A DNA stretch of 64,000 nt from Vicia villosa. Taxonomy: Eukaryota > Streptophyta > Magnoliopsida > Fabales > Fabaceae. The stretch spans positions 144,828,798 to 144,892,797 of the forward strand of contig NC_081183.1 of NCBI RefSeq assembly GCF_029867415.1. The letters run 5' to 3'. Below the pieces are notes generated by a model. That model saw only the letters and a program-made list of their open reading frames with translations. It searched no databases and was not told where the DNA came from. The position numbers were made by a program, and so were the translations under genes. Positions within the stretch are counted from its first letter, which is position 1, and every line of letters starts with the position of its first letter. Positions 33,013 to 44,790 of the stretch are shown here, piece by piece.

Positions 33013-34440
33013 CAACTCAACTTATACCTTTCCGATCAATTTTTCCAGTTTCACGAACCGGGTTTCCCGCTTCACTTCCACGTAAAAGTACTCCTTCACC
33101 TGCAAGCTTTTTCACATTTCTCACCAATTCTCTCGGGGTTAAAATGAACTTCACTCACAAGTCATGATATGCAATACCAACTTTTAAATTTGAGTAAACT
33201 CTACTTTCATACACAAACACTCTGCACAGACTTTTTGAGGTCTTTGGGATGTAGCGGGGCTTAGGTGCGGTGAGATAAACAAGGAAAAGGATACACAAGG
33301 GTTATAGGCTTAGCATTCGTGTTGTTTTTCTTGTTTTCGTGCTTCTTATAGCATCATAGGATTTAACCACACCCTTATTTCTATTCCTTTTTTTTTCTTC
33401 ACTCAATTTTTTTGCTTTGAGTGTGTGATAAATCAATGAGTCTCTTTGTTTAGGCGAGTGCTTCTTCGAATTCTTCCTTTTCTTAAGGAACTTTGATGTC
33501 TCAACATTTTTCTTTTCTCTTTTTTTTTTCATTCATTTTTTTTCGCACTCGCCATTCTTTAGGTGTACTACCCCAAACTTACAATTTTTGCACTGATATA
33601 ACACAACATTACAACACTTATGCCGAGCAGGGTAAGAAATTAGAAATTTTTTTTTTCTTTTTGGCCAGGAGTTAATATATGTGGTTAACACAAACAAGGG
33701 ATACAGGCTCAAAGGGGTTTACAATGGATAAAAATAAACATGGGAAGGCTAGAAAGGCTCAGAGGGGAACAGAAACAACGTTCCTCAGTGTGTGTCATCA
33801 TGTAGTGTCATATGAGCAGAATGTACGCAAATTCAAAGTGATAAAGTCATACCTGACTACTCTCTTATGATGATATATTTCTGGCTTTTTTGTGTTCTCA
33901 CCATGTTTGGCATAGCTTACAGGATCCATAGTACTTATCATGTGATGTTGCTCCTTTTTCGGTTCGTGTGTACCAACTTTCAATCTCAGTCCGGTGTCAT
34001 CAAGTTGCGTCCAACAATTATTTTTGGTTGAATCAACTTCCAGGGATGCCTGGGGTGCAAGTTTGGGTTGGATCTTTCATCCTTTTACTACCACTTCATC
34101 AACCATCCGGTAAATCTCATCAATATGTAACACCTGTAAACATAATAGCATAGAAATACTAGGAAAAACAAATACTCAAAATAAAAACAGAATGCAATAA
34201 AAACCCCCCCACACTTGAACCAAACATTGACCTCAATGTTTCAATTCGAGATAGCGAGGGTGAACTCACAGAGGGTACTGCGACTCCAGCTGCCGCTTCC
34301 TAGCTTTCACCAGAGAGACCCATTTTTCTTTATTTTCTGAAAAACAAAACAAAAAGTAAACCGCTTTATTAAAACCGTGGGTTTCCTCCCACGAAGCGCT
34401 TCGTTTAACGTCGCATGACTCGACGGTCCATTACCCTTTA
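33013..34440 (-). other. Element C 3' non-coding internal region
   Basis: No coding frame is convincing. At 34203-34210 a C-run (minus strand gtgtggggggg, preceded by ggttcaa) resembles the purine tract found after pol or before the env-like region of Athila elements, but it lies 1.2 kb from the LTR. Directly next to the LTR no purine tract is evident. T-rich low complexity occurs at 33380-33660. Confidence 0.5.
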
Positions 34441-35244
34441 TTAAGGAGGGTACTTCCTCCTCCAAACCTGGTTGCTTGTCACTTCTCCAAACCTGGTTGC
34501 TTTTCTCTTCAAGTTACTATCCACTTTCATCTTCTCACTTTGATTGTCCTCTTTTTTATTCTTTTTGACTTCTTGAATGAACGCAGAACTTATGATAGAT
34601 GCCTGAGCTGAGCCCACTTGAGAGACTATGCTCGATACTTTTTCTGGGAGGGGTTTTGGACTTTTGCTTTCTCCCTCACTTCTAATCAAACCAACCGATG
34701 ATTTATTATTTCCACATGCACCTTTCTTTTTGACTTCCAAGACCTTCATTGTTACCTCTTCATCAAATGATTTTACTGTTAGTGTCCCTTTCTCGAGATC
34801 CATACTGCATCGACTAGTAATAAAAAATGGCCGCCCAAGAAGGATATGAGTCTCTTCATCTTCGGGAATATCCATAATATGGAAATCAACTGGAAAGATA
34901 AACTCACCGACCTCCACCAATACATCTTCAACTATCCCATATGACTGCTTAATGGTGTGATCAGCAAATTTCAATTTGGTCCCACTCTCGCTTATCTTTT
35001 CAATGTCAAGCTTTTTAAAGATAGACAGTGGCATTAAACTTACACTAGAACCAGAATCAATTAACACCTTCTTGAACGATCTGTCATTGATAGTGCAAGG
35101 AATTGTCACTGCTCCAGGGTCTTTCTTCTTGATTGGGATCCTCCTTTCTGGTGAGACTCTACCACACTTTTCAGTTACCACTTCAGGCTCCACTCCTACT
35201 GGTCTCTTTTTAGAAATCACTTCTTTCATGAATTTCTTGTACAA
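34441..35244 (-). pseudogene. Element C aspartic protease region
   Basis: This 267-codon frame reads FMKEVISKKRPVG, then the protease core CTINDRSFKKVLIDSGSSVS with the active-site DSG. LMPLSIFKKL, SYGIVEDVLVEVGEFIFPVD, ILLGRPFFITSRC and MDLEKGTLTVKSFDEEVTMK follow. It is the retropepsin of the Athila-type gag-pro, used to cut the polyprotein. After it comes a lysine-rich tail and a stop at 34441. Nothing resembling RT follows. It is one frame away from the segment upstream. Confidence 0.75.
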
Positions 35245-35860
35245 AGGTATATTCTCCAGTGCTTCAAAGAAATCTCTAACTTTTTGAACATCGCAGCAAA
35301 CTTCTCAAAATCCTTCGCTTTCGAATCCTTCTTGGCTACTCTAGAGGGGAATGGTAATTTAATCACCGGTTTAGCCTCATTTTTACTTTTCTCTTCAAGT
35401 GGCTTACCCGGTAGTACCACAACTTCGGGCTCTTTTGGATTCTCTCTTATTTCCAAATCTACCTCAATGACCAAGTTGTCATCTATTTCCTCTTATTTTT
35501 CAAAATCTGCAGCTTTCTGACTTTTTGTTGTGACAGCATTTATTTTCTCTTGGTCTTTCGGATTTTTTACAGTTGAGCTCGAAAAGGTACCTTGTGCCTG
35601 TAGAGTGAGATGCTGTGCTATTTGTCCCACTTGAACTTCCAGATTTTTAATTGAGGCGGTGGTGTTTCTGTGGTTGTTTCTTGTTTCTTCTTGGAACTGA
35701 GAGCACTGCCAAGCCAATCTTTCAATTGCCACTTCCCACTCTGCCTTTTGGGTGCCTTATTGTTGTTGTTGATCTTTCCAAGCAAAATTTGGTTGATTCT
35801 TCCACCTTGGATTATAGGTATTAGAATACGGATTGTTTTGCCTCAAGAATTTGATCTCCT
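35226..35860 (-). pseudogene. Element C gag-protease linker, two frames
   Basis: Two overlapping minus-strand segments carry AIERLAWQCSQFQEETRNNH, then ASIKNLEVQVGQIAQHL (35732-35493), and then EVVVLPGKPLEEK, PFPSRVAKKD and FEKFAAMFKKLE (35474-35240). These are standard for the region between gag and protease in Athila/Tat-type elements. A stop at 35862, another near 35493 and a frameshift near 35285 break it. Confidence 0.7.
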
Positions 35861-35861
35861 C

Positions 35862-36872
35862 AATTTATTGAGGAGTTGCAAAACAATACACAGTTTGGTG
35901 AGGGCCGTTACAAATCTCACAGCTGACAGTTTGAGCCGGTTGAACTTGAGCCACCGTTTGAGTCTCAACAATCATCTTCTTGAGTCTTCTCTCGACTTCA
36001 GCTGCAATTTGGTCTTCCATTTGAACAACCTGATCTGCAAGCTTTAAATAAATCTTACCTTCTGTTTGATTCACTGTGCGATCATACAACTCAATATGCT
36101 CATTAGCGGCAATTGCTTCTATGATCCTCTTGATACCAGTGGCTGTTGAGAAATTTGTTGAGCCACCGGCAGCAGTGTCTATAAGCTGTTTTGTCTTGAC
36201 TCGTAGACCATTCACAAAAGTTTGCATTTGCTCGGTTGGATCCATGTTAAGAGTGGGACATGCAACCAAACACCTCTTAAACCTCTTATATGTATCTCCA
36301 AGTGATTCCCCTTCTTTCTGTTTGAAATTGACAATGTCATATCTTTTTCGAATGAAAACTGAAGCAGGGAAATACTCATTAAGGAAAGCATTTTCCATCT
36401 CTTGCCATGTCGTGATACTCCCAGCTGGAAGTGAGTAAAACCACTCTTCCTCATCCTCAGATAAAGTGAATGGAAACATCATAAGTCTCTTGGCTTCTTC
36501 AGAATGGCCTTCTATCTTCAATGATGTTGTGGTGGTGAGGAATCTCTGTAGATGCTTATTCGTATCTTCGTTGATTCTTCCTGAAAAGGGCTTGCTCTCC
36601 AACTGGCGGATAGTAGAAGGATGTAATTGAAAGTGTGCCACGTTGACCGGTTGATTTACTATTGTCATTCGGCCAAGTGGTGCATTAGCTCTTCCATAAT
36701 CACCCAAAAGTCTTTCCGCAGGAGGCGGATCAGCTGCCATAGTTTCTGATTGTGAATCTGACTGCTTGGATGGGCTCGATAGTGTTTCTTCGTTTTCCGA
36801 TTCTGAAACTATGGTTGATTCTTCTTTTGATGCCAATATTTTTTGCTTAGCTTCTCGAAGTCGTGCTCGCAA
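35862..36872 (-). pseudogene. Element C gag (Athila type)
   Basis: This 335-codon frame reads LGDYGRANAPLGRMTIVNQP, then FQLHPSTIRQLESKPFSGRI, FPFTLSEDEEEWFYSLPAGS, TTWQEMENAFLNEYFP, KQKEGESLGDTYKRFKRCL and CEICNGPHQTVYC. The Retrotrans_gag core is complete. A Cys/His cluster near the end (CEICNGPHQTVYC) is a shortened zinc-finger-like motif. The frame ends at a stop right after it, where relatives continue. Confidence 0.8.
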
Positions 36873-37057
36873 TGATCATTTTGGTTCTGCATAAAAAAAA
36901 AAATTCTGCTGAGGCCTTACCTCGCATACAAGATTAGACAATGATTAGCTAAGTGCAAAAATAAAATAAAAACAAATTAAAAATTGCAGAAAAATAAAAA
37001 TTTAGTTGCAGAGCAACAAAATTTCAATTGACTTATTAATCACTTATATTTTGGCAA

Positions 37058-37075
37058 TCCCCGGCAACGGCGCCA
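37058..37075 (-). other. Element C primer binding site (tRNA-Asp type)
   Basis: Minus strand: TGGCGCCGTTGCCGGGGA, 6 nt after the 5' LTR. This is the primer site typical of Athila and related plant Ty3/gypsy elements. Confidence 0.85.
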
Positions 37076-37081
37076 AAAACT

Positions 37082-38532
37082 TGATCGGAAAAATAGTAAG
37101 TGTACTATTTTCACCGATGTAGTTATAATGGGTTTTACCCCAAGTATCGATCTCGAGGATTGCGTAGGAAATATAAGTTATTATAATGAGTCAATTAAAC
37201 AAAAGAGCATAGGGGTGCTTTTGCTTATCAATGAAATAAGTTGAAATAATATAAGTAAGCTGAAATTAAAATTGAACTTTTTATAAAATGAGAATAATGC
37301 CAAGGTAAGGTGTGTGATTTGCTTTATAACTCCTCTGGATTAAGATCTCTTTAACAAGTTCATAGAATTCAATTATTTATTCTTAAGGATGTTTTCCTAA
37401 GTCCTTAGTGAAAACCTTTTGGTTTATAATCCTATTACCTAAGTCCTTAGAGACATAGGAGAAAACCAAAGCTGAGATTAATCAAGAATTTCTAAATAAC
37501 CTTACGGTATACCTAGTCCTAGGTGATAACTATAAGGTTCAATTGTATACAAACCATAACAATCGTAGTCCTACAAATTGTTAACCACAAAACAATCTTT
37601 ATTGATCCAATAAAGACAACATTAAAAACATTATACAATCGAATTGAATAAGACGAACATTTGATTAACGAAATACGGAATCTAGAGTAATTACAAATCA
37701 AATCAGGGACACCCCCTAGCATTGGGGGGTTTAGCCTCTCATAATATTCAAGAAACACAAAGTAAAGAATTTAGACATTACAAAGATAATTGGGAACTTT
37801 GATCTTCAATGGTGTCCACCGTTGAATCTCTCCGTCTCCGAAACCCTTGATGAAGCTATCTTCTCCTCTTTCTAGAATTCTATCGTACGATGCAAAAAGT
37901 GCCTCTCCTCTTGTCTCAAAATCACTTTTAATCTGTTCTAGGTTTTCAGGTCCAAGACAGAACACCCAAAATGCCCTGGTGCTTTAAAAATAACAAAATA
38001 GAAAAATTCAGAATTTCTGTCCGCACCAGCTGACACGGCCGTGTCACTTGACACGGGCTGACCGTGTCAGCTTCTGCCACTTTTGGGGAGAATCCTTCAG
38101 CAGGTTGGACACGGTCGTGTCACTTGACACGGGCTGCCCGTGTCAGCCTCTGCCTTCAGAATTTGGCTTTGACTTCAACATCAAATTTGTAGCCCTTTTC
38201 GTTAGCGAAATTTTTCCACCGGAACCGCGTCATTCCGAGTTACGAAGCTCTATTTATGATCAAAATACTACACGCATGTCACGATTTTCAGCTTCTTTTA
38301 CACCAACACTTGTGAAATTTCTATCTGATCCAGAATTAACCTACAACCACCAAGTAGAGAGATCAAAAGCATCTAAAAAGACCTGATAAAGGGCACAAAA
38401 ATATAATGCAAGCAATTAACTAATATTAAAGGAATCCATGAAAAACTCTTGAAAACAACCATAGAGTGTTACCAAGTATGACGATCTTATGCCGAATTTA
38501 TGACGAAACTAAGTAGAAATGGTGACCGATCA
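37082..38532 (-). repeat. Element C 5' LTR
   Basis: This is the right copy, 1451 bp, with scattered single-base differences from the left copy (for example tgatcgg against tgatcag at the start). The duplicated dyad-rich unit lies at 38031-38082 and 38105-38152. Confidence 0.85.
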
Positions 38533-38891
38533 ACTGGTTAGGGCATAACCATGTTCACATTAATTGTTTTGATAAGTCTGTGAGGTTTTCTTCTCCTGAA
38601 GAGGAAAGCTTAGAGTTGTTATCGGCCAGACAGTTTCGTTTGTTGATGAACGAAGATGTTCAAGTGTTCGCGTTGGTTGCTTCGATGTCTGTTGAGAATA
38701 AGGCTGTAATAGAAAGGTTGAAGGTAGTATGTGAATTTCCTGAAGTTTTCCCTGATGAAATTCCTGATGTGCCGCCTGAGAGAGAAGTTGAGTTCTCTAT
38801 TGATCTTGTACCTGGTACTAGACCTGTGTCTATGGCACCGTACAGGATGTCTGCTTTAGAGTTGTCTGAATTGAAGAAGCAATTGGAATAG
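38533..38891 (+). pseudogene. Element B protease-RT connection
   Basis: After the second actgg the family frame resumes as LGHNHVHINCFDKSVRF. It runs on through VVCEFPEVFPDEIPDVPPER, then [20 protein letters not shown] and ELSELKKQLE, to a TAG (38889-38891) where element A has a Glu codon. This is the connection to RT in Tekay-type polyproteins. Confidence 0.85.
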
Positions 38892-39296
38892 CTGCTTGAG
38901 AAGAGGTTCGTGAGACCTAGTGTGTCACCGTGGGGAGCTCCGGTGTTGTTGGTTAAGAAGAATGATGGAAGTATGAGGCTTTGTATTGATTATCGTCAGC
39001 TGAATAAGGTGACAATCACGAATAAGTATCCACTTCCAAGGATCGATGATTTGATGGACCAATTGGTTGGTGCTCGTGTGTTTAGCAAGATTGATTTGAG
39101 GTCGGGTTACCATCAAATTAAAGTGAAAGATGAGGACATGCAGAAGACGGCTTTCAGAACACGTTATGGACATTATGAGTATTCCGTGATGCCCTTCGGC
39201 GTTACTAATTCACCTGGAGTATTTATGGAGTACATGAACCGCATTTTCCATGAGTATCTGGATCATTTTGTGGTGGTGTTCATTATGACATTTTGA
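38892..39296 (+). pseudogene. Element B reverse transcriptase, N-terminal part
   Basis: The RT fingers and palm read [59 protein letters not shown]. The frame runs to VVVFI and then shifts: one base is missing at about 39286, exactly at the catalytic FIDD motif. The active site is therefore not encoded in any single frame. Confidence 0.85.
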
Positions 39297-40156
39297 TTTA
39301 CTCTAAATCAGAATCAGATCATGCTGAGCATTTAAAGTTGGCATTGCAAGTCTTGAAAGAGAAGAAGTTGTATGCTAAGTTGTCCAAGTGTGAGTTTTGG
39401 TTGAAAGAGGTTAGTTTTCTGGGGCATGTCATCTCGAGTGATGGTATTGCCGTGGATCCATCTAAAGTTGATGTCGTGTTGAGATGGGAAACTCCTAAGT
39501 CGGCTACCGAGGTTCAAAGCTTTTTGGGGTTAGCCGGTTATTATAGAAGGTTCATTGAGGGTTTCTCTAAGTTAGCCCTTCCATTGACTAAGTTGACTTG
39601 TAAGGGTAAAGCTTTCGTATGGGGTGTTTCTTGTGAAGAGAGCTTTGTTGAGTTGAAGAAAAGGTTGACGTCGGCACTGATTTTGATATTGCCTAATCCG
39701 GAAGAATCGTTCATGGTCTATTATGATGGTTCTAAGATGGGTTTAGGAGGTGTGCTCATGCAAAATGGTAAGGTTGTTGCTTATGCATCAAGACAGTTGA
39801 GAGTTCATGAGAAGAACTATCCTACACATGATTTGGAACTTGCTGCTGTAGTGTTCGTGTTGAAAATTTGGAGACATTATCTTTATGGTTCTAGATTTGA
39901 AGTCTTTAGCGACCATAAGAGCTTAAAGTATTTGTTTGATCAGAAGGAATTGAATATGAGACAACGAAGGTGGTTAGAACTGTTGAAAGATTATGATTTC
40001 AGTTTGAATTATCATCCAGGAAAGGCTAATGTTGTTGCCGATGCTTTGAGTCGCAAGACTTTGCATATGTCGGCAATGATGGTTAAGGAGTTAGAATTAA
40101 TTGAGCAATTTCGAGATATGAGTTTGGTATGTGAAGTGACCCCTAAGAGTGTTTGA
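39293..40156 (+). pseudogene. Element B RT C-terminal part and RNase H
   Basis: It begins just after the lost catalytic motif with [13 protein letters not shown]. It contains [37 protein letters not shown], then RNase H with [43 protein letters not shown] and [14 protein letters not shown]. The acidic residues of RNase H are kept. It ends at TGA (40154-40156). Confidence 0.85.
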
Positions 40157-40178
40157 TTGGGTATGTTGAAGATTAACA

Positions 40179-41147
40179 ATGATTTTTTGGATATTGTCAG
40201 AAGCCCAGAAGTTGGATGTGAAATTGATTGATTCGATGATTGGAGTCGATCAAGTTGAGAATGGTGATTTCAAGTTAGATGCGCACGGTGTGTTGAGGTT
40301 CCGTGATCGGATTTGTATTCCTGATGATGTGGATTTGAAAAGATCTATTCTTGAGGAAGGTCATAGGAGTAATTTGAGTATTCATCCCGGGGCTACGAAG
40401 ATGTACCAAGATTTGAAGAATTTGTTTTGGTGGCCTGGAATGAAGCGTGACATAGCTCAGTTTGTGTATGCATGTTTGGCTTGTCAGAAGTTGAAGGTTG
40501 AACATCAGAAGCCTGCTGATTTAATGCAACCGTTAGAAGTTCCCGAATGGAAATGGGATAGTATTTCCATGGATTTTGTGACAAGTTTTTCGAATACCGT
40601 GAGAGGACATGATTCGATTTGGGTGATTGTTGATAGGCTTACGAAGTCGGCTCATTTCATACCTATTAACATCACTTATCCGGTTCCGAAGTTGGCAGAA
40701 ATTTATGTCCGTGTGATTGTGAAGTTGCCTGGTGTTCCTTTGTGTATTGTTTCGGATAGAGATCCGAGGTTCACTTCAGATTTTTGGAAGAGTTTGCAAG
40801 AGGCGTTGGGTTCTAAGTTGAGGTTGAGTTCGGCGTATCATCCTCAGACCGATGGTCAAACTGAGAGAACGATTCAATCTTTGGAGGATTTGTTGAGATC
40901 TTGTGTTCTTGAGCAGGGAGGTATGTGGGATACTTATCTTCCATTGATCGAGTTCACATACAACAATAGTTACCATTCGAGTATTGGAATGACACCTTTT
41001 AAGGCGTTGTATGGTCGGAGATGTAGGAATCCGTTGTGTTGGCATGAATCTGGCGAGAGTGTAGTACTTGGACCTGAGATTGTACGAGAGACTACCGAGA
41101 AGGTTAAGTTGATTTGGGAGAAGATGAAGGCTTCTCAGAGTAGGTAG
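40179..41147 (+). pseudogene. Element B integrase
   Basis: Zinc domain [20 protein letters not shown] with C-x2-C in YACLACQK, core domain with MDFVTSF (first Asp), [12 protein letters not shown] (second Asp) and RTIQSLEDLLR (Glu). It then has FTYNNSYHSSIGMTPFKALY. It inserts the cDNA copy into the chromosome in an active element. A TAG at 41145-41147 (usual codon Gln) ends it. Before 40179 a further frame shift separates it from RNase H. Confidence 0.85.
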
Positions 41148-41609
41148 GAGAGTTACCATGATAAGAGGAGGAAGGATTTGGAATTCCAAGCTGGTGATCA
41201 TGTATTTTTAAGAGTTACGCCAACGACTGGTGTGGGAAGAGCCTTGAAGTCGAAGAAGCTAACTCCTCGTTTTATCGGACCATATCAGATTTCCGAGAGA
41301 GTTGGTAATGTGGCGTATAGAGTGGCCTTACCGCCTAATCTTTCGAATTTGCATGACGTGTTTCATGTGTCGCAACTTCGGAAGTATGTTTCGGATCCTT
41401 CGCATGTGATTCATATGGATGATGTGCAAGTGCGGGATAATCTCACGGTGGAGACTACGCCTATAAGGATTGAGAATCGCGAGACGAAGACGCTTAGAGG
41501 CAAAGAGATTGCTTTGGTTAAGGTCGTTTGGTCGGGTGCTACCGGTGAAAGTTTGACGTGGGAGTTGGAGAGCAAGATGCGCGAGTCGTATCCTGAGCTG
41601 TTTGTTTGA
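41148..41609 (+). pseudogene. Element B integrase tail and chromodomain-like end
   Basis: It continues YHDKRRKDLEFQAGDHVFLR, then FIGPYQISERVGNVAYRVAL, LRKYVSDPSHVIHMDDVQVR and the terminal segment LRGKEIALVKVVW..TWELESKMRESYPELFV. This is the same chromodomain-like tail as in element A. It ends at a normal stop (41607-41609). Confidence 0.85.
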
Positions 41610-41636
41610 GGTAATTTTCGAGGACGAAAATATTCT

Positions 41637-41650
41637 AAGTGGGGAAGAGT
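41637..41650 (+). other. Element B polypurine tract
   Basis: aagtggggaagagt directly precedes the 3' LTR, following the same ttttcgaggacgaaaa tail as in element A. Confidence 0.8.
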
Positions 41651-43680
41651 TGTAACACCCGTTTTTAGTTTGCGTGTTTTATTTAATTATGTCGTGCTAT
41701 GATATGTGTTTTGTTTTACTAAATTATGTGTTAATTGAGTGCTTGTGCGATATTGGCGTTATTTGTGGGGTTTTATCGTAAATAATATAAGTTAATAAGT
41801 TAGGAGATTTATTGGGCTTAAGGTAGCATTAGTAGGTATAGGGTGTGATTTAAGGCCCATTAGTAATGAGAAAGATAGTAAGTTAAACAAAACAAGGGTT
41901 TTAGGGGTTTTAGACTTAGAAGCTCATTTTGACAAAGTTGTGAAAGAAGAGAAGAGTAGAGTGAAGAGAAAGAGGGGAATCTCAATATTGAAGCTAGAGT
42001 TGTCTTCAATCCAAACCTAAGGTAAGGGTGGGATTCTTTCATGCTAAAGGGATGTATGATGATGTTTTGGGTGGGATTTGATTGTATGTTTGTATCCATG
42101 GAAGTTGTGTGTAGAGATGTTAGGGTTTATGAACAAATGTATGAATTTATGATTTGAAATGTGTTTTAATTGATGTTTGATGATGTTATGATGTTAGAAG
42201 ATCCATAATATGTGTTATATTTGTGTTTATAACATGTATTCTATTGTTGTTCGTGATGGTTGGTGTTTTCCAACTTGATTGGGTTGAGTTTAGGGGATTT
42301 GGGGTGGGATTCATATGCTGTTTTCTGTGTTTGGGATTTTCTGAAAATCGCCAGTTCAAGCCGCGAACTTTGTTGGCGCCGCGAACTGCTTGGTAGAAAC
42401 TCAGGAAAATTGGATTCGTTCAGTTCGTGCCGCGAACTTTTTTGGCGCCGCGAACTGCTTGGCAGAAACTTAGGAATATTTGATTCACTCAGTTCGCGCC
42501 GCGAACCCTGTTTTGCAGAACTGTTTCTAAACTTTGAAATGATGTAACTTTTGAACCGTAACTCCTTTTTAAGTGCCGTTTGGACCTACGTGAAGCCCTA
42601 ATTGATGTCTTTCTATTGAATATGCTTAGTATAACTTTGAAAACTCTTGGAATCTTTCTTGAATTGGATTTTGTTGACATTGGATATCCGGAATTGATTA
42701 TGTCGTTTAAGTTGATCATGTCGTTTACGTAGATTATGTTGTTCGAGTCGATTATGTCGTTAAGTGTGATTGTGAATATGCATCATTGAGTCACATTCAT
42801 TGCATTGTTTGAGATGGCCCTAGTGGAAAATGTTTGAGACGGCCCTTGTGGCGGATGTTTGAGACGGCCTAATGGCAATTGTTTGAGACGGGAGTTTTAC
42901 TCCAATGGTACCACATGCATTTGCATTGTTCGAGTTGCATAAGTAAAGTCGTATGATGAGTCGTATTTGAATATTTGTGTGTGCATAACATGAATGTTAT
43001 CTTGTGTCGATTTGATGGTTGTTTCGTTGAGCATATGTGATAATCGACTAGGTATGCCTTAATTGAGATTGATATTATTGTTGTCGGTAAGATGTTGAAT
43101 GATGTGAATAGTAGTAAGTGATATATGTTGAGAAGTGGTGACCGATGTATGATTATTTCTCCGCTTTGAATATTATCATACACTTCTTTATAATGAATGA
43201 TATCTCACCCTTTCTGTTTGAATGTTACCCTCTGTTGGTAACGTGCAGGTAATGACGCGGAGTAGTCGTGTACCTATAGCTCGAGTCGGTGTGTGTCGAT
43301 GCTTTGATACGTATCACTTGGGGAACGTTGGATTACTTGTTTACGCTTTGTTTCTTGTGTTTATCCTTGTTAAACTTTGTCCTTATGTTATGCTGAGACT
43401 TGTTAGATGTATCATGTCGTGTTTGGCCGTGATATTATGAGTTGTATTGTTGTTGACATATGATTTTCCGCTGCGATGCAAGTACTTGATTGGCCGACAA
43501 TGATTAATGATTTCGATATTGTTCTCCTACATGTGTGTTATGTATCTAAGTAATTGAGCATGATATACGTATGTGATTTTGTTGTTTAAAATGTGACGCT
43601 CCGAATCGTTATGTTCTATTCGCATGAAATTTTATACTCTGATATTCCTGTTGATTGAGGGGTAGATTTGGGGTGTTACA
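41651..43680 (+). repeat. Element B 3' LTR
   Basis: This 2030-bp LTR matches the 5' copy closely. It lacks 18 bp in the GC-rich palindrome cluster (here the last unit runs straight from ccgcgaac into cctgttttgcag). It keeps the 18-bp tandem repeat and the gagacggcc array (42806-42895). Confidence 0.9.
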
Positions 43681-44790
43681 CTTACTCCCTCCTAAGCACA
43701 AGATCCAAAATTAGGGTTTCTGATTTAATCAAAGAAAATCAACTTTTGTTGCCTCAAGTGAACTTCATGGCTTCTCATATGATTCAAAGCATACTCATGC
43801 CAAATTTCAAGCCCTGATTCAAAGGATTGCTCAGTCAATGGCCCAAATGATCAATAATCGACTTGTTGACCTAAGAGTCAAACTATGGTAAAACCATAGT
43901 AAAAATTCCTGATTTTTTGTCAATAACCTCATTTTGAAGTATCATTCATCATTTGATCAAGGATTGATCATGATTCATCAAGGAAAGTTCAGAAATCAAC
44001 AAAACTCAAAGTTTCTAAATTAGGGTTTTTTTGACCTAAAGTCAACTGAACTTTGACCAGCCATAACTTTCACATGGAACATCAGAAATTTCCCATCCAA
44101 AGCTCATTTTGAAGGAAATTGAATTCTCTACAACTTTGTATCTCACATGCCAAGTCTAAAAATGCTTCATTTGAGAGATATGGATCAAAAGTTTATAGAT
44201 CCTTTTTGAAAGTCAACCAAAAATAGTTTTTTTGTTAAAGCCCATATCATCAGGATAAAATCCTCAAATGGAAAAAAGCTTTCAAAGTGGCTTGTAGAGG
44301 ACATCTTGAGGTTTCCAAAAAGTCCTAGAAATCCTCCATATCTTAAAAATTGAGGGAGATATGCCTTGTCAAAGTCGTACAAATTTGAGTGAAAAATGTG
44401 AAACAAAAGTGGTTCAAAATGAATTTTCTTGTAAAGGAACCCAAAATTTTTTGGCCCAAGCTTGATCCTCAAGTCATCAAAGACACTCAATCTCAAAGCC
44501 ACGAATTTGTGATGAATATTTGATTTTATTTGAATTTTTATTCATTAAAAAATATGATTAAAATCAAATAATCAAAAGATTATGAAAGAGAGTTGATTTG
44601 AATTTGATTTCCAATCAAATTCAATCAAATAAAAATCATATTTTTCATCCAAATTTGTGCAAAATAACATTGATGAGAAAATATTGAAATTGGACTTATT
44701 TAGAAATATTTAAAAATCAAATTTCCATAAAATTTTCAATCTTTGATTCAATGAGATTCATTAAGTTTTTGTTGACCTAAAAGCTTCCAC

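Larger units (their letters stand above)
31556..38537 (-). mobile_element. Element C: Athila-like non-autonomous LTR retrotransposon, TSD actgg
   Basis: It runs 31561-38532 (6972 bp), with LTRs of 1452 and 1451 bp starting TGATCRGAAAAATAG and ending GATCRATCA. The exact duplication is actgg (31556-31560, 38533-38537). It lies in the protease part of element B and is antisense to it. The minus strand encodes only gag and an aspartic protease; RT, RNase H and integrase are absent. The tRNA-Asp-type primer site and gag sequence point to the Athila group. It must have used enzymes from a relative to move. Confidence 0.9.
28112..43685 (+). mobile_element. Element B: Tekay-like chromovirus, disabled and nested
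   Basis: It runs 28117-43680 with duplication cttac on both sides (28112-28116, 43681-43685). Removing the 6.97-kb element C leaves about 8.6 kb. LTRs of 2048 and 2030 bp start TGTAAC and end GTTACA, with a tRNA-iMet primer site and a purine tract. The plus-strand gag-pol is close to element A in protein, but the LTRs belong to another family apart from a shared GC-rich block. At least five lesions, plus the insertion, make it inactive. Confidence 0.9.

Noticed and set aside
32585..38386. Frames inside the element C LTRs, conserved between the two copies
   Set aside because: Identity simply reflects LTR identity; lengths differ after single changes and no domain is seen.
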